From: M3007 sp044230315
GTDB lineage: Bacteria; Bacteroidota; Bacteroidia; Chitinophagales; Saprospiraceae
Assembly: GCA_044230315.1 (NCBI GenBank)
Contig: JBGARJ010000028.1
Span: 1 to 64,000 of the forward strand
Reading direction: 5' to 3'
Length of the DNA: 64,000 nt
Of this stretch, positions 6,681 through 16,500 are shown piece after piece (the first letter of the stretch is position 1; each line of letters starts with the position of its first letter). The translations under genes and the position numbers were made by a program. Under the pieces are notes generated by a model. It searched no databases. It saw nothing but the letters and a program-made list of their open reading frames with translations, and was not told where the DNA came from.

Positions 6681-7511
6681 ATGCAGCAATGGCTCTCCTA
6701 CCATATTCATCCCCTCGAAACACTGGACGTTTTTCTAACCCGCGCCCTGCGCCCTTTCCTGGATCAACACGTCTGGCCCGCGCCCGGCGCCCGGGCTTTC
6801 TTTATCCGGTACGACGACGAACAGGGCCCGCACATCCGCTTGCGGCTGCGGGGTGAGCCCGATTGGCTGGAGGAAAAATTGCGACCCGCCGTAACCGAAT
6901 GGTTCGCCGAACGCGGAACGGTGGAAGAAATGCCCTATCTGCCGGAACCCGAGCGCTTCGGCGGACCCGAAGCGCTGGACTGGGCCGAAGAATATTTCCA
7001 CCTCTCCACCCGGGTGGTGCTCGACCGACTCAACCGCCCCTCCACCACCTACGGCGACGCCCTCTTTGATGCCCTGCGCCTCCATGTGGTGACGGCCTTT
7101 GCCGCCGGCTGGGACCGCGCACGCAGCGCCTGGTACTTCGGTCAACTGTGCGACCAATGGATCGACCTGTTTTTTCAACCGGCGAATGCCGGAGCGGCCG
7201 GCACTTCCGACTGGCAGGGGAAATTAAAAGCCGATTTTGAACGCAGCTTTGACCCCCAACGCGACGCCCTGCGACTGGCCGTAGCGGAATTGTGGACGGC
7301 CCTGGAGAAAGAATCGTTTGACCCCGACCAGCCCGAGTGGCTCCGCTGGCTCCGCGGCAACCAGATGATCCTGCGCGAATTGGGCGAACACCTGGAAAAA
7401 GCCCTGCCCAGCCTGCTGCACCTGACCAACAACCGCCTGGGCATTGGGAACCCCGATGAAGTATATTTGAATTATTTGCTTGCGCACGCGCTCGTGGCGC
7501 CGGAGGCGTAA
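6681..7511 (+). CDS. Stand-alone SpaB_C / thiopeptide-type bacteriocin biosynthesis domain protein
   Basis: A 276-residue protein covering the whole C-terminal domain of class I lantibiotic dehydratases. The N-terminal block WLSYHIHP...LDVFLTRALRPFL, the FFIRYDDEQGPHIRLRLRG motif and the C-terminal HLTNNRLGI...E match that domain. In split LanB systems this domain removes glutamate from glutamylated Ser/Thr to make dehydro-residues. No glutamylation domain, cyclase, radical-SAM gene or precursor peptide is adjacent, so the partner must be elsewhere or the role differs. The ATG at 6681 is only 5 bases after GACCTTTG, a near -7 match, so the mRNA may have almost no leader. Divergent from the tRNA gene. 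Confidence 0.8.
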   Translation: MQQWLSYHIHPLETLDVFLTRALRPFLDQHVWPAPGARAFFIRYDDEQGPHIRLRLRGEPDWLEEKLRPAVTEWFAERGTVEEMPYLPEPERFGGPEALDWAEEYFHLSTRVVLDRLNRPSTTYGDALFDALRLHVVTAFAAGWDRARSAWYFGQLCDQWIDLFFQPANAGAAGTSDWQGKLKADFERSFDPQRDALRLAVAELWTALEKESFDPDQPEWLRWLRGNQMILRELGEHLEKALPSLLHLTNNRLGIGNPDEVYLNYLLAHALVAPEA

Positions 7512-7556
7512 GCCCGTGCGATGTCGGTATTTCTTCACGCCGCAGGTCCTGCGCCG

Positions 7557-8891
7557 TTACTCAAACCGGCGCTTGTAGAACCAGGAATTGTCGTTCAGCG
7601 TAAACCCGAAGGTCAAGCGGAAATACGTTTCCTCGATCGGTGAGTTGGCGCCCAGTTTCCCGATCTCGAGGGCTGCGTTGACAAAAGACGTCTGCTGCCG
7701 CGGCAACACGATCGGAAAGCCGAAACCCAGGGTTACGCCGAGGTCGTTCAAGCCTTCGCGGTTGACCACCCGGGGGTCCTGCCGGTAATAGCCGCCGGCA
7801 CGCAAGCGGATGCGTTTGGCGTAATTGTTATACGACGAATAGTCGGGAATGTATTCGATCCCTACCGATACGGAAGAGGTATTCCGGAATTCGGCATCCA
7901 CCGGCCGGGCCGCATTTTTAAACGACGACCATCCTTCAAAGATGTACTGGCCGCCGATGCGGAGTTTGTTGGCCACCACATACTGAAGCCCGATTCCAAA
8001 GGAGGCGGGCAGGGTTATGGTTCGCCGTTCGCCTGACTCGAACAACAAGGTGTCGGCGCTGTCGTACTGGCCGTTGGACAACCGCCCGCGGCTCCGCAGG
8101 AAAATCCGGTCGGAAGTGCTCCGCACATCGTGACTGCCTTCGCCGGTAATGCCGACCGTGACCCATCGCGTGGGCAGGGTGTTGTCGTTTTCCGAATATT
8201 TCAGCACGAAATCGTGTTGCAGGCCGAGGTTCCACAACAAGCCGCTGATCCGGATGTCATCCCGGCTGGTATTGGCGAACGTGGGCAGGGAATCGTAAAA
8301 ATAGGTGGTATTCTCGTAGGTATTTTTCCCGAACACCCAGCCGAGGTTGAGGCCCAAGGCGGTGTTTTTGTACTTGGCTGCGCTACTCCAGGTGAAGCGG
8401 TACGTGCCGCCGTTGCCTTCGTACGAACTCTGGATGTCGCCCAGATTGGTCAGCGTGTCGCGGGTTTCAACATTGTATCCCACCACGGAATACGGCGTCA
8501 GCGCGATGCCCATCCCATACTGCCAGGGTGATTTTTTCTTGTCCAGCACTTCGTTGATCGGGCTGCGCAGCGGAAAACCCAGCGCCAGGTAGGCCAGGTT
8601 GCCGCTCCAGTTGTTCAGCGAAGTGGTATCCGACTGATAAGCGCTGTGTTTGGCAAACAACCCGCCTTCCAGGGTAGTGGCCCGCAGGAAAGCATAGGAC
8701 GCGGGGTTAACAAGGTTGAGGTGAAACGGGTCGTGAAAGCCCAGGACCTGCCCGCCGGCGCCGGCTTGCGCGGCAAAAAACTGGTTGACCGGGTCGCCGA
8801 TCCCATAGCGCGAATAAGGCGAATTTTGTTTGGGTTGGGCAAACGCTGCAAGGGCTGCGAGCAGAAAAAGGGCACTGAGTGAAATCTTCAT
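7557..8891 (-). CDS. Outer membrane beta-barrel protein, Bacteroidota-specific
   Basis: A 444-residue protein starting at MKISLSALFLLAALAAFAQ (ATG at 8891). The frame is open to 8939, but the upstream 16 residues would spoil the signal peptide and overlap coaX. The mature N-terminus NSPYSRYGIGD is typical of a conserved Bacteroidota outer membrane family. The rest alternates aromatic and polar residues as amphipathic strands, with repeated Y-x-G and GLQ-type turns, consistent with a FadL/PorV-like barrel. It follows coaX by 31 bases on the same strand and is probably co-transcribed. Substrate unknown. Confidence 0.78.
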   Translation of the reverse strand: MKISLSALFLLAALAAFAQPKQNSPYSRYGIGDPVNQFFAAQAGAGGQVLGFHDPFHLNLVNPASYAFLRATTLEGGLFAKHSAYQSDTTSLNNWSGNLAYLALGFPLRSPINEVLDKKKSPWQYGMGIALTPYSVVGYNVETRDTLTNLGDIQSSYEGNGGTYRFTWSSAAKYKNTALGLNLGWVFGKNTYENTTYFYDSLPTFANTSRDDIRISGLLWNLGLQHDFVLKYSENDNTLPTRWVTVGITGEGSHDVRSTSDRIFLRSRGRLSNGQYDSADTLLFESGERRTITLPASFGIGLQYVVANKLRIGGQYIFEGWSSFKNAARPVDAEFRNTSSVSVGIEYIPDYSSYNNYAKRIRLRAGGYYRQDPRVVNREGLNDLGVTLGFGFPIVLPRQQTSFVNAALEIGKLGANSPIEETYFRLTFGFTLNDNSWFYKRRFE

Positions 8892-8922
8892 CGATAGGAT
8901 GTTTAACAGGGCTTGGGGGCGT

Positions 8923-9684
8923 TTAGTATAACGATTCATTGTATTTCAAAATATGGTTCAGGCCATGCAGGGTCAAATCCGGTTCCACGGCCATTTGGGG
9001 CAAGGAAAGATGCGGCGCCAGAAACCCGGCGTCGCCGCCGCTGAGCACCACGAGCAGGGGGCTGGCCTGCTGCTCGAACAGTCCGGCAAAGCCCGTTATT
9101 TCGAGCACGGCGCCCCGCAAGGCGCCGTTTTGAAGGGCTGTCTCGGTACTGTACCCCACTCCATCCTCCGGCATGCGCATTTCCACTTCGGGCAATCGCG
9201 CCGTGAAGGCGTGCATGGCCCGAATGCGCATGGCGGCGCCCGGTGCGATGTTGCCGCCGCGGTACACGCCGTCGGCCGTCAGCAGATCGTACTTGATGCA
9301 GGTGCCGCAGTCCACCACCAGGCAGTTTTGACCCGGAAACCGCACCTGTGCCCCTGCAACAGCCGCCAACCGGTCTTTCCCGAGGGTTTCCGGCGTGCGG
9401 TACGTGTTGCGAAAAGGCAAGGGCGTTTCATGGGTCAGTTCCACCACCAACGGGAACAGCGCTGACAGGCGCCGGTACGTAGCCGGGTCGTAGCCCGCCA
9501 CCGATGAAACGATGACGCGATCCGCTCCGGCCTGGTTGCCAAATGCCGACAGTTCCTCTAACGTCCAGTCGGTCCAATTCGCTTGCTCGACCAAACGATT
9601 GCCGTCAAAAAGCCCGGATTTCAACCGGGTGTTGCCGATATCAAGCACAAGATTCACCGGGCCGAACCGATCGTTTTTGTACAA
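8923..9684 (-). CDS. coaX: Type III pantothenate kinase
   Basis: A 253-residue ASKHA-fold kinase that phosphorylates pantothenate in the first step of coenzyme A synthesis. Motifs: LDIGNTRLKSG near the N-terminus (phosphate 1 loop), TPETLGKDRLAAVAGA (substrate motif), LVVDCGTCIKYD (phosphate 2/metal), GGNIAPG and LSGGDAG. Length is normal for CoaX, which is feedback-insensitive and common in Bacteroidota. A perfect 7-bp hairpin (9704-9710 with 9717-9723) lies 20-40 bases before the start and may structure the leader. The outer membrane protein gene follows. Confidence 0.93.
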   Translation of the reverse strand: MYKNDRFGPVNLVLDIGNTRLKSGLFDGNRLVEQANWTDWTLEELSAFGNQAGADRVIVSSVAGYDPATYRRLSALFPLVVELTHETPLPFRNTYRTPETLGKDRLAAVAGAQVRFPGQNCLVVDCGTCIKYDLLTADGVYRGGNIAPGAAMRIRAMHAFTARLPEVEMRMPEDGVGYSTETALQNGALRGAVLEITGFAGLFEQQASPLLVVLSGGDAGFLAPHLSLPQMAVEPDLTLHGLNHILKYNESLY

Positions 9685-9831
9685 ATGCGTGAATAAAACA
9701 TGAGCGCCTCTAAATCGAGGCGCGAAGGTACGCCGGTGCGGGAGAAGTTTTGCGTCCGGGCAATTATTTCCTGGGCCAAACCGTCAATCAGGCTGCCGGG
9801 AGGCGGGAAAGGCGCCGCGACGGCCGGTTTC

Positions 9832-9874
9832 AAAAAAAATCGCCCGAAGTAATTGTCAACCAATCACTTCGGGC
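9832..9874 (-). terminator. Terminator downstream of the sigma factor gene
   Basis: Arms GCCCGAAGT (9842-9850) and ACTTCGGGC (9866-9874) make a 9-bp perfect stem. On the minus strand eight T follow almost directly (plus-strand A run at 9833-9840). It is about 60 bases after the sigma factor stop. Confidence 0.85.
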
Positions 9875-9936
9875 TTCCTTTATAAAACAAGTCCTTAAGT
9901 CCTTAAAGTCAGGTTCGGGCCCTTCGTCTTCCCGGA

Positions 9937-10806
9937 TCAACCGAGGTACGATTTCAGGGCGTTCCGGTTGTAGGCTTTGCGCAGTCGGCGAATGGCGCGT
10001 TCCTTGATCTGGCGAACCCGCTCGCGCGTGAGGCCGTACAATTCGCCGATCTCTTCCAACGTCAGGGGCTTGTACCCGTTCAGACCATAGTAGGAAGCGA
10101 TCACTTCCACTTCGCGGGGCGACAGGATCGAGAGGCCTTGCGCCACCTCTTCGCGGAGCGATTCGGCCATGAGTTCGAGGTCGGGCTCCTGCGAGTCCTC
10201 GGGCATGAACACATCGAGCATGGTGGCCTCGCCTTCTTCGGTATTGGACAACGGCGCATCGAACGATACGTGGCGGATCGTGCTGCGCATCATCGTTTGC
10301 ACCTCGCGCGGGCTCATGTCGAGCAATTCAGCCAGTTCCTCATCCGTCGGTTCGCGTTCAAACTCCTGCACAAAAGAAATATAGGCTTCGTTCACCTTGT
10401 TATACGAGCCCACTTTATTGAGCGGCATCCGCACAATCCGGCTGTTTTCGACAATCGCTTGCAGGATACTCTGGCGAATCCACCATACCGCATAGGAGAT
10501 GAACTTAAAGCCTTTCGTCTCGTCGAAGCGTTTGGCGGCTTTCATCAGGCCGACATTGCCTTCGTTGATCAGATCGGACAGGGAAAGCCCCTGGTTTTGG
10601 TATTGTTTGGCCACCGAAACCACGAAGCGCAGGTTCGAACGGGTCAGTTTGTCCAACGCTTCCTGGTCGCCTTCGCGGATGCGGCGGGCGAGTACGGCCT
10701 CCTCGTCCCCGGCCAACATCGGGATCTTGCCGATATCGGTCAGGTACTTGTCCAACGCGAGGCTTTCGCGTGTGGTAATTTTGTGGGTGATCTTTAATTG
10801 GCGCAT
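9937..10806 (-). CDS. rpoD: Primary RNA polymerase sigma factor (Bacteroidota sigma-A)
   Basis: A 289-residue sigma-70 protein with no region 1.1, the short form used as housekeeping sigma factor in Bacteroidota. Region 1.2 is LDKYLTDIGKIPML. Region 2 contains NLRFVVSVAKQYQNQGLSL, DLINEGNVGLMKAA and FKFISYAVWWIRQSI (-10 recognition and melting). Region 3 includes REPTDEELAELL. Region 4 is LTLEEIGELYGLTRERVRQI, the -35-contacting helix-turn-helix. The start MRQLKIT is the conserved N-terminus of this subfamily. The protein should read the TTTG/TAnnTTTG promoters noted in this window. Confidence 0.95.
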   Translation of the reverse strand: MRQLKITHKITTRESLALDKYLTDIGKIPMLAGDEEAVLARRIREGDQEALDKLTRSNLRFVVSVAKQYQNQGLSLSDLINEGNVGLMKAAKRFDETKGFKFISYAVWWIRQSILQAIVENSRIVRMPLNKVGSYNKVNEAYISFVQEFEREPTDEELAELLDMSPREVQTMMRSTIRHVSFDAPLSNTEEGEATMLDVFMPEDSQEPDLELMAESLREEVAQGLSILSPREVEVIASYYGLNGYKPLTLEEIGELYGLTRERVRQIKERAIRRLRKAYNRNALKSYLG

Positions 10807-11057
10807 GTGGACAAAACAGTGTTAGTATTTTCTTCAGTTACTATAACGAAATAACAGCGAAAGGTTTCTAATTTTTTGCAAAATTTTTGTCAAAAAAATT
10901 GACTTTTTACAAAAATCAGGCTATAAGCGCCCTTCCTGCCTGTTTCATACAATTTTGCGGCCAAAAAAGTTCAAAGCATCGAGACTGGCGGGGTTGATCT
11001 ATACGCCTTACCTTGTTCCCGGGTAGTGCTATCGCACAAGGATTGTTCCAAAAACAC

Positions 11058-13508
11058 ATGCAAACAAAGTCTAAGGTTAAACCCCTGGTGCGCAGGAGCC
11101 TGGAATTGGCTCAGGCCTGGGTGCTCGCGGCATACCGGTTCGCGGTCGAACGAGCCGTCCGGTATCCAAAGACGTTTGCCATCGGCATGGGGTTGGCCCT
11201 GATCTGGATTTTCTGCCTGCCAAGCCCGCTTTTTCACGCGCCGGTATCGGTTATCCTGGAAGACAACCAGGGCGAGCTCCTCGGCGCCCGGATCGCAGCC
11301 GACGGCCAGTGGCGGTTTCCTTTTCAGCCCAAAACGCCGGAAAAATACGCCGCCTGCGTGGTAGCGTTTGAAGACAAACGCTTTTGGTGGCATCCGGGGG
11401 TCGACCCCTTCAGCCTCGTCCGCGCCATTTGGCTCAACCTGCGGCGCGGCCAGGTGGTGAGCGGCGGCAGTACCCTGACCATGCAGGTGATCCGGATGGC
11501 GCGCAGCAACCCGTCGCGTACCGTATGGGAGAAGGTGGTGGAGGTGTTTATGGCCACCCGTCTCGAACTGGGGTATTCCAAACGCCATATTCTGGCATTG
11601 TATGCCTCCAATGCCCCGTTCGGCGGCAATGTGGTGGGCCTGGAAGCCGCCTCGTGGCGGTATTACGGCAAACGCCCCGACCTGCTCAGTTGGGCCGAAG
11701 CAGCCACTTTGGCGGTGCTGCCCAACAGCCCTGCCCTCATTCATCCCGGGCGCAACCGCTCGGCGTTGCTCCAAAAACGCAACAGCCTGCTCGACCGCCT
11801 GTCGAAAACGGGTCAGCTCAGCGAGACCGATTGCGCGCTGGCCAAGTCGGAGCCCTTGCCGGATGCGCCGGTAGCGCTGCCTCAACTGGCGCCCCAATTG
11901 CTCGATCGCCTGGCCGCCGCTGCCCCAGCCGCAGCCAGCCGCATCGGTACCACGCTCAACCGGAACTTGCAACAGCGCATCACAGACATCCTCGCCCGCC
12001 GGCAAGCACTCTATCGCGGCAACGACGTGCACAACCTCGCGGCATTGGTGCTCGAAGTCGCCACCGGAAAGGTATTGGCCTACGTGGGCAATGTGGCGGG
12101 CGCCGGCGCTGAGCACAACGAACAAGTGGATATTATCGCCGCACCGCGCAGCACGGGCAGTATCCTCAAGCCTTACTTGTACGCACTGGCGCTCCAGAGC
12201 GGCGATATTCTGCCCGGCAGCCTGCTGCACGACGTACCTACCCAACTCGGCCAGTACAAGCCGGAGAATTACTACGAAACCTACGACGGCGCCGTGCCCG
12301 CCCGGCGCGCGCTTATCCGGTCGCTCAACGTGCCGTTTGTGCTGCTGTTGCAACAATATGGCCTGGAGAAATTTCACTTCGAGCTCCAGCGCCTGGGCAT
12401 TTCCACGCTGAACCACCCGCCGGCGCACTACGGGCTTTCGCTCATCCTCGGCGGGGCGGAAGCCAATCTGCTCGATATTACGAACGTCTACGCTTGCATG
12501 GCGCGGCGCCTGGAGGCCTTCTACCCCCGCAACGGGAAATACGGCGTCCTCGACTTTCGGCCGCCGCAGTTTCTGGCCGGCGCAGCGCCGCCGCGCACGA
12601 CGCTGACCGACTCGGAGGTTCCGCTGGGCGCTGCTGCCATCTGGTACACCTTCGAGGCCATGCAGCAAGTCGAACGCCCCACCAGCGCAGGCGATTGGGA
12701 ATTATTCGAGGCCAGCCGCCGCATCGCCTGGAAAACGGGCACGAGTTTCGGCTTCCGCGACGCCTGGGCTGCCGGCGTAACCCCGCAATATGCCGTGGGC
12801 GTTTGGGTGGGCAATGCCGACGGGGAGGGCCGCCCGGGTTTGATCGGGGTGGAAATGGCGGCGCCGGTGCTGTTCGAAATATTTGAACAATTGCCCGGCG
12901 GCAACAGCTGGTTTGATCCGCCGTACGACGATATGGTGCAGGCGCCGGTTTGCCGGCAGAGTGGCTACCGGGCGGGTCAATACTGCGAAGCCGATACGAT
13001 TTGGATCCCGAAAATGGGGCTGAACACCCGCACCTGCCCCTACCACCAACTGCTGCACCTCGACGCGTCGGGCCAATGGCAGGTGAGCAGTGCCTGCGAA
13101 TCGCCCGCTACCATGCAGCACCGGCCCTGGTTTGTGCTTTCGCCGCTCGAAGAATTTTATTTCCGCAGCAAAAACCCGGGGTATGCGCCTCCCCCACCCT
13201 TTCGGCCCGATTGTATTGCCGCACAGGCATCACCCGGCCAGGCGCCCATGCAGTTGATTTACCCGAAAAATCCCACCAAAATTTACGTCCCCGTCGATCT
13301 CGACGGGCGCCTGAGCAGCACGGTATTCCAGGTGGCCCACCGGGCGCCGGAGACTGAAATTTATTGGCACCTCGACGGCGCCTACCTTGGCAGCACCAAA
13401 ACCTTTCACCAATTGGCGCTCCAACCGCCGGTAGGCAAACACCGCCTGACCTTGGTAGATGCCAACGGGTACCGGCTGGAGCAAACCTTTGAGATCATCG
13501 GAAAATAG
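11058..13508 (+). CDS. pbpC: Penicillin-binding protein 1C (peptidoglycan glycosyltransferase/transpeptidase)
   Basis: An 816-residue class A PBP. The frame is open from 11013; the ATG at 11058 gives a basic cytoplasmic tail before the single TM segment (TFAIGMGLALIWIFCL). The GT51 glycosyltransferase domain shows EDKRFWWHPGVD and the GGSTLTMQV motif. The transpeptidase domain shows STGSILKP (SxxK) and WKTGTS (KTG). The last 90-100 residues fit the PBP1C C-terminal domain (KNPTKIYVPVDLDG, then KHRLTLVDANGYRLEQTFEI). The usual partner gene, the large alpha-2-macroglobulin-like protein, is not adjacent. Anchored in the inner membrane and acting in the periplasm. Lone gene, convergent with the T9SS protein gene. 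Confidence 0.92.
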   Translation: MQTKSKVKPLVRRSLELAQAWVLAAYRFAVERAVRYPKTFAIGMGLALIWIFCLPSPLFHAPVSVILEDNQGELLGARIAADGQWRFPFQPKTPEKYAACVVAFEDKRFWWHPGVDPFSLVRAIWLNLRRGQVVSGGSTLTMQVIRMARSNPSRTVWEKVVEVFMATRLELGYSKRHILALYASNAPFGGNVVGLEAASWRYYGKRPDLLSWAEAATLAVLPNSPALIHPGRNRSALLQKRNSLLDRLSKTGQLSETDCALAKSEPLPDAPVALPQLAPQLLDRLAAAAPAAASRIGTTLNRNLQQRITDILARRQALYRGNDVHNLAALVLEVATGKVLAYVGNVAGAGAEHNEQVDIIAAPRSTGSILKPYLYALALQSGDILPGSLLHDVPTQLGQYKPENYYETYDGAVPARRALIRSLNVPFVLLLQQYGLEKFHFELQRLGISTLNHPPAHYGLSLILGGAEANLLDITNVYACMARRLEAFYPRNGKYGVLDFRPPQFLAGAAPPRTTLTDSEVPLGAAAIWYTFEAMQQVERPTSAGDWELFEASRRIAWKTGTSFGFRDAWAAGVTPQYAVGVWVGNADGEGRPGLIGVEMAAPVLFEIFEQLPGGNSWFDPPYDDMVQAPVCRQSGYRAGQYCEADTIWIPKMGLNTRTCPYHQLLHLDASGQWQVSSACESPATMQHRPWFVLSPLEEFYFRSKNPGYAPPPPFRPDCIAAQASPGQAPMQLIYPKNPTKIYVPVDLDGRLSSTVFQVAHRAPETEIYWHLDGAYLGSTKTFHQLALQPPVGKHRLTLVDANGYRLEQTFEIIGK

Positions 13509-13549
13509 GGCTCCCGCGTTCCGCCGCTGCGCGGAATCCCACCTATGTT

Positions 13550-16500
13550 CTACAAACGCAGCATTTTGCGCACGGCCCGGTCGGTATCCGTTTCCAATTG
13601 ATAGTACAGCAATCCGGTTGCGTCGCCGAATACGCCGTTGTTCAGTTCAACCGACTGGAAACCGGCCGTGTAATCCCGGGTTTGCGAAAACAACAAGCGC
13701 CCCGCGGCATCGTAAAGCGTCAGGTGCACGGTTTTGGCCTGCGGCAAATAAAACCCGACGGTGGTTGCTCCGCTGAACGGGTTGGGCCGGTTCTGGAACA
13801 CCTCAAACCCGGCTGCATGCACCGCGTTCCCATCGTACCGCAACGCCACCGGCATCGGCAGCAGGGCGCCGTCGTAGGCTTCGGCCCGGGTAATCCGGCT
13901 CGACAAGTCGAGCATTTGGCTGAGCCGGCCGCTTTGTAAGGCCCTGAAACGCAGGGTGAACCCGGGCCGGCCATCGCCGTCCCAACTGGCGGTCATGGCA
14001 TGCTCGTTGGCAAACACCGCAAAATTCTGCGCCGACAACCCCGGACCCGGGATTAAATCGAGCATCTCGAGGCCGGTAAACGACAGGGTCCATTGGAACC
14101 CCGCCAAAACGCCGGCCGCTTCTACCGGCACCGATATTAGGTCGCCGGCCCGCACCGTTTGATCCGGGAGGTCGAAATAGGCCGTCGTGCCGCTGCGGTC
14201 ATCCGGCACCTGGCTGATCAAGCCGGGGTTGACGTTGCCGTTCACGTCGCCGATCTTGATGCCAATGAAGTTGTGCACGGGCAAATTGCCCGGAAGCAAG
14301 TTCGTTACCGCCTCCAATTCCGGAAAGCCGTTGAGGAACGGATTGTCCGGATCGGCGAACAGGTAATCCTTCGGCACAAACCGCCAGGATGTGTTGCTCG
14401 GCAATTGCTGGTACAGCCCCAGGATCAGTTTGCGGAATTCAACGATATCGAACGTAGTCACCGAATTGGAGTGGTTGGCGTCGGCGGCAATGATCTTGTA
14501 CGGGGAGTTCAGGTGTTGCAGGCCCAGCACGTGTTTGTTGATCAGCAGGAGGTCGAAAGTGGAAACGCCGTTGAGGTCGTCGTCATCGCGCAGGGGCGTC
14601 ACGGTGTATGAAGCGTTGGTGGGCACCATAAAATCAAAGGCGCCCGACGCATCGGTCAGGTCGAAATAGTTAAAAGTCGGCAGATTGGGGTGTGTCCCGT
14701 CGAGGCTTACCGCCACGTTGGCCACGGGGGCGTTCGACTCGGTCTCTATGACGCCGCCCACCGTCAGTTCTGTCGGAGCACAGGTGCCGGTGGAGCTTTC
14801 CACGCGGAAATCGTACACGCAGGTGCTTTCATTGCCGCAGCCGTCGTACACGGTCCATTGTATCCGATGGTTGCCCAGCGGCAGTTGGGGCAGCACGTTA
14901 TTGGATGGCGCAGCAGGCGTATTCCAAACTACCTGTGCCGAAATGCGCCGGTTACCGGTGGAAGACACAATAGCAAACTGGTATTTTTCATTTGCGGCCA
15001 CCGGGCGGTTGTCAAACGACCGCGGAACACCCCCGCTGTAGTTCGGCGTATTGGCATTGTTAAAATAGACGGTTCCGGCCGAAGGCAGATCGGTACTGCT
15101 CACCACCGTTTCCTGGGAGCCGTCGTCGTCCAGGTCGAGGAACAGGATAAAATCGACTCCAAGGTCGGCGCCGAAGCAGGCATCCGTTGCGGTCATACCC
15201 AGTGTGACCGAGCCTTCACAAAGGTCCTGGTCGGGGTTGCCGGTCGAAACGGAATAATTGGCATTCCAGAGGGAAAAGTCGTTCATGCTGGAATCGACAA
15301 AAACCAGCTGGCCGGCCGGGCAATCTTCGATCACCGGGATCTCCAGGTCGATGACTTTGATCACTTGTTTGTACTGGTATCCATTGGCGTCCGCCATCCA
15401 GAACACGCTGTAATCGGTGGGCGCGGGATCGGCCGCACTGATTTTCACCACAGTCGGGTTCCAGGGGGCGTCGGTGCCCGGTGCGGAGACGACCGGTCCG
15501 GGCAGGTTGTCCGGGTGCGTGCTTACGGGATTGGGGTTGGGGTTGGGCACGATCACCAGTGGTTTGTTCGGATCATAGGTGCACCAATTGAAGATAGTCC
15601 AGGTGCGCTCGATCTGGAAGCAGGCATCCGGTACCATCGTAAAGACCTGTTCCTGGTAATCGATGGCCATTTTTTCGCAACCGATACCGTAGAGTTCCGG
15701 CGTACCGTAATTCCCGGAGGTGTCGCACATATTCACGACCAGGTCATCCGGAAAACGCACAAAATAATTTTGTACATTCTGGACGATGATATGCTGCACG
15801 CACTGGCCGGTTTGGCCGGCCGTATCAAATACGCTGAACGTCCGGATGATCGTCCCCTGCCGGCAAAGTGTGTCGAACAACTCGTAGTCTGTTTCGGTCG
15901 CCATCGAGTCGACGTTGCACGAGGGCAGAATCGAGCCGTATGCAGCCAGTGTCGAGTCGAAAGCCTCGCAGAACACGGTCACATCGTCCGGAGCCTCGCA
16001 GTGCGGCGGGTTGTCGTCGAGCACCCGTACCGGCACTGCGCAGGCGCTGAAATGTCCGGCGGCAAACGTGTCTGCTACCATCCCCGCGGGCACCGGAACA
16101 TCATAGACGCGCAGGATAGCCAGGAGCGTGTCCCCGACGTCGGCACAGCAAATATTCACCAGATCATTGGGCAAATTGGGCAGGGTATCGCATTGGCCCG
16201 TCTCCGCCCGCAACACTTTAAAATACACATCGCTGCAGGCATCGGAAGAGCCGTTGTTCAACAGGCCGGCCGAAAGCGAGGCAACTCCCTTGACATCTAC
16301 ATATACCGTTTGAAAACTGTCGCAAAGCGCTTCGGGCGGCATATCATCCAACACACGCAGGGTCAGTTCACAGGAGGCCGTATTGCCGCAAGCATCGGTG
16401 GCCACATAGAGAATACTGGTGGTGCCCACCGGGAAGTTGGGTACGGTGTCGAATACGGCCAGGGTATCCGGCTGGGCCAGATCATTTCCGGGAAAATCTG

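Noticed and set aside
10971..12668. A 565-codon minus-strand frame
   Set aside because: Antisense to pbpC, whose domains are unmistakable. The antisense product is Arg/Gln/His-rich without family features.
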